Assembly (NCBI GenBank): GCA_035943635.1
Contig: DASZBX010000079.1
Location: forward strand, 32,967-96,966
Direction: 5' to 3'
From: DASZBX01 sp035943635
GTDB lineage: Bacteria; Actinomycetota; Actinomycetes; Streptomycetales; Catenulisporaceae
DNA length: 64,000 nucleotides
Made by a program: the position numbers and the translations under genes. Under the pieces are notes generated by a model. It saw only the letters and a list, made by a program, of their open reading frames with translations. It was not told where the DNA came from and searched no databases. The number at the start of each line of letters is the position of its first letter. Within the stretch, counting starts at the first letter, position 1. Below, piece after piece: positions 42,822 to 52,652 of this stretch.

Positions 42822-43633
42822 GAGGACAGGTGCGCGGGGGCGTCAGGCGGCGTCGCGACAAAGCGCGCATCGCCTTGCAGGTCTCGAACGTGCATGTGAT
42901 CGTGCTCGACGCCGTCATCGTGGTGATGGTGGCCGTGGGCGTGCTGCCGGCGCGCCATGACAGGCGTATGGATCACGCCTCCGCCAGCCGCCGCGAGCGC
43001 CCGGTCCAGCAGTGCACCTGACCCTTCGCCGTTCTTAGCCGAGGTCATCAGCACGTCGACTCCAGGATTGACCTGTTCGACGTTCCTGCGGAAGGCGGCC
43101 TCATCGAACTCGGCCGCGTCGGCGAGGTCGGTCTTGGTCACCACGACCAGGTTGGCCAGACCGAAGGCGGTCGGATATTTCAGGGGTTTGTCTTCACCTT
43201 CGGTGACCGAGGCGAGCGCGACCCGCAGGGTCTCACCCAGGTCATAGGAGGCTGGGCAGACCAGGTTGCCGACGTTCTCCACGAACAGCAGGACGGTGCC
43301 GTCCGGCAGCCAGCCGTCCAGGTGCCGGCTGAGCATCCCGGATTCCAGATGGCACAGGCCGTCGGTGAGCACCTGCTTGACCGGGACGCCTGAGCGGGCC
43401 AGGCGTACCGCGTCGTTCTCGGTGGCCAGGTCGGCGGTCAGCGCGGCCACCGGGATCCCGTGCTCGCGGGCGAGGGTGAGTTCCTGTTCGAGCAGGGCGG
43501 TCTTGCCGCTGCCCGGGCTGGACAGCAGGTTGACGACGATCGTGCCGTGCCCGGCCAACGCGGTGCGCAGGGCGCGGGCACCGGCGTCGTTCTCGGCGAG
43601 CACGGCCTGTTGGAGGTCAAGTGTTCGGCACAT
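42818..43633 (-). CDS. hypB: Nickel-incorporation GTPase HypB (271 aa) with C-terminal His-rich tail
   Basis: G-protein motifs: P-loop SSPGSGKTALLEQ, switch region VALTADLATENDA, metal site GLCHLESGM, VENVGNLVCPASYDLGE and NKxD-like VVTKTDLADA. A His/Asp-rich nickel-storage tail (HAHGHHHHDDGVEHDHMHV) stands at the C terminus (about residues 232-250), whereas in most HypB proteins it is N-terminal. It delivers Ni to the large subunit with HypA. The start overlaps the end of hypA by 17 nt. Confidence 0.96.
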   Translation of the reverse strand: MCRTLDLQQAVLAENDAGARALRTALAGHGTIVVNLLSSPGSGKTALLEQELTLAREHGIPVAALTADLATENDAVRLARSGVPVKQVLTDGLCHLESGMLSRHLDGWLPDGTVLLFVENVGNLVCPASYDLGETLRVALASVTEGEDKPLKYPTAFGLANLVVVTKTDLADAAEFDEAAFRRNVEQVNPGVDVLMTSAKNGEGSGALLDRALAAAGGGVIHTPVMARRQHAHGHHHHDDGVEHDHMHVRDLQGDARFVATPPDAPAHLSS

Positions 43634-44024
43634 GGTCAGCGCTCCTCATCGGTGAGTTCGGCTGGTCGCCCGCCGACGCGTGCCCCCACTGCACGTCGAC
43701 GATCTGCAGTTCGCGACCGCAGAGCAGTCCGGCGGCGGGGCCACCGCATCGCGGGCAGCCGAGGTCCGGCGGCATGCCGACCGGCCACTCGCCGGCACAC
43801 GGCTCGCACCAGGCCCGGCCGGGCACGGTCTGCGTGACCAGGTCGGCGCCTTCCAGCACGGTTCCGGCACAGGCCAGCTCGAAGCAGAAGGCGAGCGAGT
43901 CCGGGACTACACCAGCCAGTTCACCGACCTGGAGGCGGACGGACCGCACGATGGCGACACCCTCGGCTCGGGCCCGTTCCTGCACCTGGTCGACAACGGC
44001 CAGCGCGATGGACATCTCGTGCAT
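43617..44024 (-). CDS. hypA: Nickel metallochaperone HypA (135 aa)
   Basis: N-terminal MHEMSIALAVVDQV with the Ni-binding His2, and a zinc ribbon formed by WCEPCAGEW and GCPRCGGPA. VGELAGVVPDSLAFCFEL is typical of the family. The C terminus carries an extension of about 20 residues (GDQPNSPMRSADHVPNT). ATG at 44024 has GGAGGAGG upstream. Confidence 0.96.
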   Translation of the reverse strand: MHEMSIALAVVDQVQERARAEGVAIVRSVRLQVGELAGVVPDSLAFCFELACAGTVLEGADLVTQTVPGRAWCEPCAGEWPVGMPPDLGCPRCGGPAAGLLCGRELQIVDVQWGHASAGDQPNSPMRSADHVPNT

Positions 44025-44196
44025 CGGCCTCCTCCTGCCACGCCGCCCGGTTCGGCCGCACCCGGCTCCATTACAGGCCGGTGCGCGGGCGCAGGAGTAC
44101 CGCAACGCCGACGGGCGCGGCCCAGGTCCCCCTTTCAGCCCAGCGGACTGCCGCCGGACGGCAACGCCAGCCTCGGGCGTCCAAGCGCGGCGGGCC

Positions 44197-44301
44197 TCAC
44201 ATGTTGCGCATGCGCAGGTAGCGCTTGACGTCGGGCAGTACCTGCGTCACGGCTGCACTGATCGCGGCCACGGCCGCGCTGCCGATGAGGAACTTCTTCA
44301 C
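44197..44301 (-). CDS. 34-aa DUF6893-type hydrogenase-operon peptide
   Basis: Reads MKKFLIGSAAVAAISAAV, then TQVLPDVKRYLRMRNM: a basic start, a short hydrophobic helix and an Arg/Tyr-rich end. The GTG start overlaps the TGA of the protease gene, with AGGA 9 nt before it, so it is clearly a translated cistron. Small proteins of this type (DUF6893) are found in the same place in other actinobacterial group 1h operons. The role is unknown; a membrane-associated peptide is likely. Confidence 0.8.
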   Translation of the reverse strand: MKKFLIGSAAVAAISAAVTQVLPDVKRYLRMRNM

Positions 44302-44906
44302 TGTGTCCACTCCTGTCCTGGGTTCACGGCGGACCGTTCCGCCGTTGGCGGCGCGGCCCCGTACAAAATTCGGTCTTTCTCCGGGTTCTGTTCTGTGTCC
44401 TGGAGTACGTGCAGGACGAGCCGGACGGCGTGCGGCACAGCGCCGGCCACCGGCTCGGTCAGGCCGATGCCCTCATCGAGGCAGAGAGGTTCGCAGCCGA
44501 TCACGACGGTTCGCCGTGGCGGTCGGGTGTCGGTGCCTGCGCACAAGACGCCGAGCAATGCCAGGACGCTGTCCGGCGACATCCGGTGCCCGTCGAGTAC
44601 CGGGCTCAGCGGGGATGCGGCCCGGTCATCCGCATCAGCCTCCTCGCCGACCTCGATCAGGTACACCGTGCCCGGTTCGCCGCCGCGTGCGGTCGTGTCG
44701 ACCAGGATGCACGTGTCATAACCGTCCAGGAGCCGATAGGCGAGATGGACGCCGCGTACTCCGATGTCGATCGCCTCCACGCCGACGGGCAGCGGCCCTG
44801 TGGCGAGAAGCTGCCGGACCGTCTCGACCCCGAAGCCGTCGTCGCCGAGGAAGATGTTGCCCACGCCGGCCACGAGCGTCCGGGCAGGCGGGCGCTGCGG
44901 GTTCAT
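44298..44906 (-). CDS. Hydrogenase maturation protease (HyaD/HupD/HybD family, 202 aa)
   Basis: Endopeptidase that removes the C-terminal tail of the nickel-loaded large subunit. Conserved start LVAGVGNIFLGDDGFGVE with the Ni-sensing Glu/Asp (GDDGFG), a second Asp in LVDTTARGG and a His in LDGHRMSP. Its ATG overlaps the stop of the 493-aa gene. It is the processing enzyme expected for the large subunit encoded four genes upstream. Confidence 0.93.
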   Translation of the reverse strand: MNPQRPPARTLVAGVGNIFLGDDGFGVETVRQLLATGPLPVGVEAIDIGVRGVHLAYRLLDGYDTCILVDTTARGGEPGTVYLIEVGEEADADDRAASPLSPVLDGHRMSPDSVLALLGVLCAGTDTRPPRRTVVIGCEPLCLDEGIGLTEPVAGAVPHAVRLVLHVLQDTEQNPEKDRILYGAAPPTAERSAVNPGQEWTQ

Positions 44907-46384
44907 GCGTCCTCCGTCACGGTCACCTCGTCGGGCTGGAAGTAGAGGAACCGGCCCTGCTCGCGCCGGATGTCGGCGCCCGGGTCGTCCTCGACGGTGA
45001 CGGCCAGGTGCACGGCGCCGTCGACGTCGTGGATCACGGCTTCGACGACGGCGCTGCGCCCGTGCAGGAACAGGTCCTGGGCGTCGGTGCGGCGCAGGCC
45101 GGGTCGCAGCACCACGCGGCTGCCGGCTCCGACCGAGTGGCCGTCGACGGTGATCCGGTCCCGGGCCGGGTCGAACCCCTGGTCGGCCGCCGGATCCCAC
45201 CACGGGGTCTGCGGACGTGTCGGCGCCTGTGGGTCCCGGATTTCCTGAAGTTCCCGCAATTCCCGCGGTTCCGGTCCGCGGCCGGCCGGGCCCGGTTCGG
45301 TGATCTCTCGCAGGTTCCTGATAGCTCCGTGCAGTCGTTCCAGGACCTCGGGGGGCATCGAGTCCGCGAGCTCGATCACGGCGGCGGCCCGGTCGTCGGT
45401 GCCGCGGGCCTCGCGCTTCTCCCGGTCGGTCAGGGCGGCGGTGCGCAGGGCGAGGATCTCGTCGATCTCGGTCGCGTCGTAGAGCGCACCCGGGCTCTCG
45501 GGGGCGAGGGCGGGATGGTCTTCCAGGATGATCGGAGAGGAGAGCACCACGTCCGAGCTTCCCGCCGCGCCGGCGAGTACCGGCCAGGTGCGCAGGTTCC
45601 GGCAGGCCGCGGTCGCGCCCCTGGCCCACTCGGGCGGGTCGGCCATCGACAGGAACGACCCGGAACTGAGCCCGAGCAGAAGATGGGCCGAGACCAGAGA
45701 ATGCGGCAGAGCAGCCTCGCGCTCAGCGACGGTACCCTGCTGGGGCGCCCACTCGGTCGTGTTCTGCACCACAGCGGTCAACTGCTGCACGGCATAAGGT
45801 CCGGCGATCTCGGTCGCCGTCAACCGAACCGAGCCGCGCACCTCCGCACTGCGCCGCAGAAGCCGGCCGACCTGTCGGCCCGAAGCGTCGAGCACCTGCT
45901 CGGTCTCCTCACCGGCGGGCCGATGGAAGTCGAGGCTGGCGCCCTCCCCCGCGAGCGCGGCCACCGGCACGGCCGTCTGCACGCGCTCTTCGACGCCCTC
46001 GTCCCAGGGGGTCAGTACCCTGTCTTCGAGTTCCAGTTCCGCGACGGTCCGATAGCCGCCCGCGGGTTCTACCTGCTGGACGACGCGGCGCCGAGCACGC
46101 AGGAAGCGCAGCTCGACGAAAACAGTCGCGCCGCCACGTGGTTCCATCAGGCACTCGGTGCGCTGGAAGCTGTGCTCGCCGCTGTCGGCGCCCCAACCGG
46201 GCGGGACCAGCACGCCGAACTGCCAGCGCAGCCGGTTCTTGGCCGCGGAGGACCGATAGGGGTAGAGCACGTAGCCCTCGAACAGCATGGCGTCGGCGAT
46301 CTGCCGGGCGCCGGCGAACCTTGCCTCGACCTCCGGAGGGAGAACGCAGGTGGCCTCGACGGGTACGAGCGCCGACGTCGTCAC
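44903..46384 (-). CDS. Uncharacterised hydrogenase-operon protein (493 aa)
   Basis: A soluble protein without signal peptide, membrane helix or recognisable cofactor motif; only two Cys residues are evident (ATCVLPPE and ATAACRN), with a third in TECLMEP. The N-terminal half is beta-rich (MLFEGYVLYPYRSSAAKNR, RWQFGVLVPPGW), the middle contains SAHLLLGLSSGSFLSM, and an acidic helical segment with Pro-rich linker precedes a C-terminal beta domain. Both ends overlap neighbours by 4 nt. Homologues occupy this place in group 1h clusters of other actinobacteria as far as I know, but the function is not established. It could be an assembly or electron-transfer scaffold. Confidence 0.8.
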   Translation of the reverse strand: MTTSALVPVEATCVLPPEVEARFAGARQIADAMLFEGYVLYPYRSSAAKNRLRWQFGVLVPPGWGADSGEHSFQRTECLMEPRGGATVFVELRFLRARRRVVQQVEPAGGYRTVAELELEDRVLTPWDEGVEERVQTAVPVAALAGEGASLDFHRPAGEETEQVLDASGRQVGRLLRRSAEVRGSVRLTATEIAGPYAVQQLTAVVQNTTEWAPQQGTVAEREAALPHSLVSAHLLLGLSSGSFLSMADPPEWARGATAACRNLRTWPVLAGAAGSSDVVLSSPIILEDHPALAPESPGALYDATEIDEILALRTAALTDREKREARGTDDRAAAVIELADSMPPEVLERLHGAIRNLREITEPGPAGRGPEPRELRELQEIRDPQAPTRPQTPWWDPAADQGFDPARDRITVDGHSVGAGSRVVLRPGLRRTDAQDLFLHGRSAVVEAVIHDVDGAVHLAVTVEDDPGADIRREQGRFLYFQPDEVTVTEDA

Positions 46385-47079
46385 AGGACGGCTCCCTCGC
46401 GGACGACCGGCAAGTCGTTGCCGGTGGGTGCTGCGGAATCGGTGAGGGCAGTGCCACCGGCCTGCTGCAGCAGAACCCGGATTGTCGCCTCCCAGGACGG
46501 CAGGGCGTGCCTGGACCGGAAGGCGAGCAGCGCGTCCATGGTCTCGCGCGGCAGCCGAAGCCAGCCGCAGCCCGGGTAGTGCTGCTCGATCATCTGGTGC
46601 CAGACCGCCACGGGCAGCGGGAAGTTCGCCTCGCGGTCCCACGGCACCGGCTCGACGTGGAATCCGCCGGGGCCGGTGAACGCCGTGCCGGAGAAGAGCA
46701 TCAGCAGTGGCACGTCGCCGTCTTGCAGGGCGTGGAAGTAGCGGGTGGCGGCGACGTCCAGGTCATAGCCGCACGGTACCGGCAGGTCGATCTCGGCGCT
46801 TGCGGTGAAGCCGGGGACGACGAGTGAGACGTGGGCGAACTGGACCGGCTGCATGCTGCTGCCCCAGCGCGCTCGCTCGCCGAACAGGTCGCCCAGTCCC
46901 TCGGCCTCGGAGTCCAGGTAGCCGCGCCGGGACGGTTCGATCCGCAGTTGGCAGCGCAGGGCGAGCGCGTGCACGCGGGTGTCCTCGGACGCGGTGATCC
47001 GCAGCCGGAAGACCAGGGTCGGCCCGGCCGCGTAGCCATCCGCTCGGACCCCGACGCAGGTGAAGGAGAACTCCGTCAT
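46381..47079 (-). CDS. DUF6084 family protein (232 aa)
   Basis: Hydrogenase-operon protein of unknown function. Soluble, beta-rich: EFSFTCVGVRADGYAAGPTL, then FRLRITASEDTRVHALALRC, VSLVVPGFTASAEIDLPVPC, and a Trp/Tyr-rich part GCGWLRLPRETMDALLAF. The DUF6084 assignment rests on its place between the DUF5947 and 493-aa genes and on remembered family sequences. Starts within the stop of the DUF5947 gene (ATGA). Possibly a chaperone or an accessory to cluster assembly. Confidence 0.8.
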   Translation of the reverse strand: MTEFSFTCVGVRADGYAAGPTLVFRLRITASEDTRVHALALRCQLRIEPSRRGYLDSEAEGLGDLFGERARWGSSMQPVQFAHVSLVVPGFTASAEIDLPVPCGYDLDVAATRYFHALQDGDVPLLMLFSGTAFTGPGGFHVEPVPWDREANFPLPVAVWHQMIEQHYPGCGWLRLPRETMDALLAFRSRHALPSWEATIRVLLQQAGGTALTDSAAPTGNDLPVVREGAVL

Positions 47080-47804
47080 GGCCGGCGGACCTCCCGTACG
47101 GGCTTGGCACGCCCTGCGACGTGGGTGAAGAACTCCTCGAGTTCCGTCCGCGCCTTCGCTCCCCCGTCGAATCCCTGCCAGTGCAGGCGCATCCGCCCGA
47201 CCAGTTCGTAACAGATGTCGACGGGCACCAGGTAGCACTCGTACCGGCCTTCGTGGCGGCGCATGAGCAGGGCTTCCACGTCCGGTTCGAGGACTCCGGC
47301 CAGTCGGGTGCGGCCGAGGACGGCCTGCCAGGCGGTGGAGTCCAGTTCGCTCTCGGTCGCGCCGGCCGGACTCGGGTAGAGCGCGACCAGGCGGTCCAGG
47401 GCGGCGTTGCGGAAGAAGAACGCGACACTGACCGGGATCTGGAGCAGGTCCCACGCGCCGTCGTCCAGGCTGTGGCCGGGATCGGCCAGATACCGGTCGG
47501 GCACGGTGCGCAGCCGGCCCCCGGCGACGCCGGACTGCTCGAACAGCATGGCGCAGGGCGTGCAGGCACAACTCAGCGCCCGTTTCTCCGGGTCGACCAG
47601 GTGCCGGTGCCCACCGGGTGGGAGGGTTGCGGCGCACAGCTCGCAGCGTTCCGGCTGTTCTGGCCGGGGACCGGTGAACCGGCGCAGGCCCAGTGCACCG
47701 GCGCCGAGCCCGGGTCCGGCCGAGCCGGGCGCCGCGGGCCGGGCCGCCGCGAGCCTGGCCGACGCGGGCTTCGTACTCGCAGCTTCGGCGTGCAGGCTGG
47801 TCAC
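47076..47804 (-). CDS. DUF5947 family protein (242 aa)
   Basis: Hydrogenase-operon protein. An Ala/Pro-rich N terminus of about 45 residues is followed by two Cys pairs, RCELCAATL and CACTPCAMLF, plus His in GGHRHLVDPEKRAL, a pattern that could bind zinc or an Fe-S cluster. The rest (about 100-242) contains LLQIPVSVAFFFRNAALDRL and VALYPSPAGATESELD. GTG at 47804 overlaps the NifU-like gene stop. It is characteristic of group 1h gene clusters and could be a rubredoxin-like or cluster-carrier factor; unproven. Confidence 0.82.
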   Translation of the reverse strand: MTSLHAEAASTKPASARLAAARPAAPGSAGPGLGAGALGLRRFTGPRPEQPERCELCAATLPPGGHRHLVDPEKRALSCACTPCAMLFEQSGVAGGRLRTVPDRYLADPGHSLDDGAWDLLQIPVSVAFFFRNAALDRLVALYPSPAGATESELDSTAWQAVLGRTRLAGVLEPDVEALLMRRHEGRYECYLVPVDICYELVGRMRLHWQGFDGGAKARTELEEFFTHVAGRAKPVREVRRP

Positions 47805-48352
47805 GAGGCCGCCGCAGCGAGTCCGGGCCGGGTGGAGATCTGCAGCAGCGGTGCCTGCTTCACGTCGCCGGACGCCTCGATCTGAACCGAGGCCGCCTCG
47901 GGTGCGAAGCACGCCAGCGTGTCCTGGACCGATTGCCGCAGTGCTGCCTCGGTGCTCGGGCATCCGCAGCCGCCGGCAGCCGCCGCTCTGACCCGTACGG
48001 TGCCGGTGAGCTCGTCGAACCCCACCATCTCCACCGGCCGCCCGGGCAGCGCTTCGATCGCGCGGTTGATCCGGGTCGGCAGGTCCTCAGGGTGCAGGTC
48101 GTGCAGCACGAGCAGGCTGGACACCAGCTCGTCGCCGATCAACCGATCCAGCGGCTTGTCCGCCGTCTGACCCGAGCCGACCAGTTCGAGCATCCGCGCC
48201 AGCCCCGCGCCGTAGAAGTCCATCAGCGCGCGCACCAGATCTTCGGCCGCGGCGGACGCCGCACGGTCGCCGGCGGCCGCGAGGCGCTCCAGGACCTCCT
48301 CGACCCGCCGACCAGTCTGCTCAGCTGTCTGGGTCCGCATCCCGGCGGTCAT
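47801..48352 (-). CDS. NifU-like protein of the hydrogenase operon (183 aa)
   Basis: The C-terminal part (about residues 100-183; VEMVGFDELTGTVRVRA, AAGGCGCPSTEAALRQSVQDTL) corresponds to the NifU C-terminal Fe-S scaffold domain, with a CGC pair instead of the typical CxxC. The N-terminal half is helical (RRVEEVLERLAAAGDRA). It probably delivers Fe-S clusters to the small subunit. Start ATG 48352 overlaps the large-subunit stop; a second in-frame ATG lies 12 nt further. Confidence 0.82.
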   Translation of the reverse strand: MTAGMRTQTAEQTGRRVEEVLERLAAAGDRAASAAAEDLVRALMDFYGAGLARMLELVGSGQTADKPLDRLIGDELVSSLLVLHDLHPEDLPTRINRAIEALPGRPVEMVGFDELTGTVRVRAAAAGGCGCPSTEAALRQSVQDTLACFAPEAASVQIEASGDVKQAPLLQISTRPGLAAAAS

Positions 48353-50133
48353 CCGGCCATGCCGCTCAGCCCGGTCGGCACGTGCATCTTCTGCACGCTC
48401 TTGCCGTCGCCCAGGTACATGTGCACGCCGCACGGGAGACAGGGATCGAAACTGCGCACCGCGCGCATGATGTCGATGCCCTTGAAGTTCTCCGGCGTGT
48501 TCTCCTCGAAGATCGGCGTGTTCTGCACCGCGTCCTCGTAGGGGCCGGGCGTCCCGTAGGTGTCCCGGGTGCTCGCGTTCCACGGGGTCGGCGGGTACGG
48601 GTGGTAGTTGGCGATCTTGCCGTCGCGGATCACCATGTGGTGCGACAGGACCCCGCGCACCGCCTCGGTGAAGCCGACGCCCAGGCCCTCGTCCGGAACC
48701 TCGAACTTCTCCCAGGTCTGGGTGCGCCCGGCCCGGACCTCCGCCAGCCCCTTCTCCGCGAAGTGCAGCGCGGCGGCGGCGGCGTACGCCTGGAAGTACG
48801 TGCGGGCGCGGTTGCGCTCCAACGCGTTGCTCCACTGGGGGATCTTCCACTCGAACGTGGTCTCGGGCTTCGTCATCGTCCGCGGCAGGTTGATGACCAC
48901 GCTGTGCCCGGTGGCCTTGACGTAGCCGATGTCGACGAGCCCTGACAGGGCGGTGGACCACAGCCGGGCGAGGGGGCCGCCGCCGGTGTCCAGCGGCAGG
49001 TAGTCCTTGCCGTCGAACCAGCGCGGTGACATCACCCAGCTGTACTTGTCGTCGAAGTTCCGCTTCTGCGGCTCGGGGATGGTGTGCTGGTTCCAAGGGT
49101 GCCGCGGGTCGACCGCGTTGCCGAGCGGGTCGTGGGTGACGAACCGCTCCTCGTTCTGCCAGTCCTGGTAGTAGGAGCTGCCCAGCAGGATCCTGATGCC
49201 GAGGTTGATCTCGGTCAGATCGTTGGTGACCAGCTTCCCGTCGACCACGACGCCCGGGGTGACGAACATCCTCCGTCCCCAGTCCGTCATGTTCTTGTAC
49301 GTGAAGTCGCAGTACTCCGGGTCGTTGAGCGCTCCCCAGCAGCCGAGCAGCACCCTGCGGCGCCCGACCTCCTCATACCCGGGCAGCGCCTCGTAGAAGA
49401 AGTCGAACAGGTCGTCGTGCAGCGGGACCACCCGCTTCATGAATTCGACATAGCGCATGAGCCGGCTCATGTAGTCGGTGAACAGCTGCACGGAGGCGAT
49501 CGTGCCGACACCGCCCGGGTAGAGCGTGGAGGGGTGCACGTGGCGGCCCTCCATCAGGCAGAACATCTCCCGGGTGTACCGGCTGACCTGCAACGCCTCG
49601 CGGTAGAACTCGCCCTCGATGGGGTTGAGGGAGCGCATGATGTCGGCGATGGTGCGGTAGCCGTGCTCCGCGGCGTGCGGGGCCTCGGTGCGCTCGGCCA
49701 GTTCCAGCACACCCGGATTGGTCTCCCGCACCATCCGCTCGCAGTAGTCGACCCCGACCAGATTCTCCTGGAAGATGTTGTGGTCGAACATGTACTCGGC
49801 GGCCTCGCCCAGGTTGATCAACCACTCGCCCAGGTGCGGCGGCTTCACCCCGTAGGCCATGTTCTGCGCGTAGACGGAGCAGGTCGCGTGGTTGTCACCG
49901 CAGATCCCGCAGATGCGGCTGGTGATGAAGTGCGCGTCCCGGGGGTCCTTGCCCCGCATGAAGACGCTGTAGCCGCGGAAGACGGAGGAGGTGCTGTAGC
50001 ACTCGGCGACCCGCTTCTGCTTGAAGTCGATCTTCGTGTGGATGCCGAGGCTGCCCACGATCCGGGTGATCGGGTCCCAGGACATCTCCACCAGGCCGGA
50101 GCCGTCGCCGGCCTGCTTCGTCGTCGGTGCCAT
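48349..50133 (-). CDS. hhyL: [NiFe]-hydrogenase large subunit, group 1h (594 aa)
   Basis: Catalytic subunit that holds the Ni-Fe site. L1 motif RICGICGDNH gives Cys75 and Cys78, with His82; L2 motif FDPCLPCGVH gives Cys565 and Cys568. The precursor continues for 23 residues after His571 (MYLGDGKSVQK...), the expected peptide removed by the protease. MDPITRIVG-type start (SWDPITRIVGSLGIHTKIDF) is standard. Overall sequence is of the actinobacterial high-affinity type that oxidises H2 at atmospheric concentration in air. ATG at 50133 has AAGGG about 14 nt upstream. It follows the small subunit after 137 bp. Confidence 0.95.
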   Translation of the reverse strand: MAPTTKQAGDGSGLVEMSWDPITRIVGSLGIHTKIDFKQKRVAECYSTSSVFRGYSVFMRGKDPRDAHFITSRICGICGDNHATCSVYAQNMAYGVKPPHLGEWLINLGEAAEYMFDHNIFQENLVGVDYCERMVRETNPGVLELAERTEAPHAAEHGYRTIADIMRSLNPIEGEFYREALQVSRYTREMFCLMEGRHVHPSTLYPGGVGTIASVQLFTDYMSRLMRYVEFMKRVVPLHDDLFDFFYEALPGYEEVGRRRVLLGCWGALNDPEYCDFTYKNMTDWGRRMFVTPGVVVDGKLVTNDLTEINLGIRILLGSSYYQDWQNEERFVTHDPLGNAVDPRHPWNQHTIPEPQKRNFDDKYSWVMSPRWFDGKDYLPLDTGGGPLARLWSTALSGLVDIGYVKATGHSVVINLPRTMTKPETTFEWKIPQWSNALERNRARTYFQAYAAAAALHFAEKGLAEVRAGRTQTWEKFEVPDEGLGVGFTEAVRGVLSHHMVIRDGKIANYHPYPPTPWNASTRDTYGTPGPYEDAVQNTPIFEENTPENFKGIDIMRAVRSFDPCLPCGVHMYLGDGKSVQKMHVPTGLSGMAG

Positions 50134-50270
50134 CGTCTGTGTGCGCCCTTCTTCGGTGCGGGGAGGGTGTGTGGTACCTGGTATATCTGGACACTCACAG
50201 GTCGGCCGGCGCACAAGGCTCTCGCGTGCTCCGCTTCCTGAGCCGTCTGCGTCCTGCGCCTGCGTACGGC

Positions 50271-51356
<1,086 letters not shown>

Positions 51357-52652
51357 GGCACTCCTCCTCGGGGTGACATCAGGGTAGGACCCGCATATCA
51401 ACTACCAGCTTGCATGAGGCGAGGGCCCGACGTGACATCGGACAGGGCCGAACTGGTGACGCGGAAGCACGGAAAGCACCGGTTTGCCGGCGAGCCGCCA
51501 GGCCGGTCGCAGACCGTTCAGCCGGCCAGGCCGGGTTTCCCCCGGTGGTTCGGAGTGCTTCAGTCGCTGCTCGGGGCTGGTTTCTACTTGTCAGACCAAT
51601 GACTCGCTGCGCACCTGGCCGGAACTTGCCGGCCGCCAACCCCGACGATGATCGCCTGCATGAGTTGGTGCGCTCCACGACGCGCCGTCTGACCGGTCGG
51701 CCCTGGACGACCTCCCGGGGAATAATTCCCCGGCCCCCGCCGCGCCTTCAACCGCCGTCCCGACGCAGTGGATCGGGGCGCAAGGCCGCACTACGGCGAA
51801 GTCGCGGCCCGCCACCGGGCGCGTTGGGCAGTCCGACATCTGGACCTGCGGCCGGATCGGCGGGTCGTGTCTCCGGCTCCTGGACGTAGGCTGCTCCCGG
51901 TTCGCGCCTGGCTCGCGCCCTCTGGCGACAGGCGAATGAGTGCAATTTACCGGTATACCCGCAATTCACCGGTCACTCCCAGTATCCTGAATGTCGCACC
52001 CTCCCCCTTCGGAGGCGTCGCCCCAGTCCCCGGTGACAAGCATCGTCCAGCGACGTATCGAGGCCATCGTGGTTTTCCCCGCAATCGGACAGTGCCGGTC
52101 CCAACTCCCAGCCCGGCCGCACCGGCGATCCAAGCCGTGAGGCCTTCTGCCCGCCGTCGCGCACAAGGCCTCCGGCCCGACCCGAACGGTCCTAGACGAG
52201 TTGTTCCGGATTCTGGCGCGGCGAAACGCCTGATCGGCGGCGCCTAGGGCAGTCCGTACGTCGTAGTCCGGTCGTCGGTGTTCCGGCAGCAACGGCAGGA
52301 TCGGTGTCCCGAACCTCGCCGCTGTGTCGGTCAGCTCCCGGGTACCCGACCGGATCGAGCCACAGCAGCGATCCGGCACAACGTACGGCGGCCGGCCGGA
52401 CGGATCCGCGAGTCCGTCTCCATCCGCACCAGGAGCGAGCCGCCACTCACGCCAGGCAGCAGACAGGGCGGCGTTCCGGCCTTCACACCCGCGCCGGCCA
52501 GCCCTGTCACAGAAACCTACTATACCAAGCCTGCCTCCGATCAGCCGCGCCGGACACGATGACAGCCGTCTCTGCTCCGACGTGGCAACAGTCTTTCCAA
52601 ATAGTCGTACGCAGCCTCCGCCAACCACTTCACATACTGGACGACACTGACT
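51357..52652. other. 1.3-kb region upstream of the hydrogenase operon
   Basis: It must contain the hydrogenase promoter (just above 51400). No open frame in either direction shows protein-like features with a start signal; a weak protein-like stretch on the minus strand about 52250-52400 (TRELTDTAARFGTPILPL...) may be debris. A 56-bp MITE-B relative sits at 52192-52247. Confidence 0.45.
52192..52247. mobile_element. Short MITE-B-like sequence (56 bp)
   Basis: CTAG, then 48 bp nearly identical to the left end of the element at 20728 (ACGAGTTGTTCCGGATTCTG, then GCGCGGCGAAACGCCTGATC), then CTAG. It has only one arm of the larger element and lacks its long hairpin, so it is either a solo-end derivative or a deletion product. 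Confidence 0.6.

Noticed and set aside
44225..46579. 784-codon plus-strand frame through the hydrogenase accessory genes
   Set aside because: Overlaps two genes that are translationally coupled on the other strand; Arg-rich translation without motifs.
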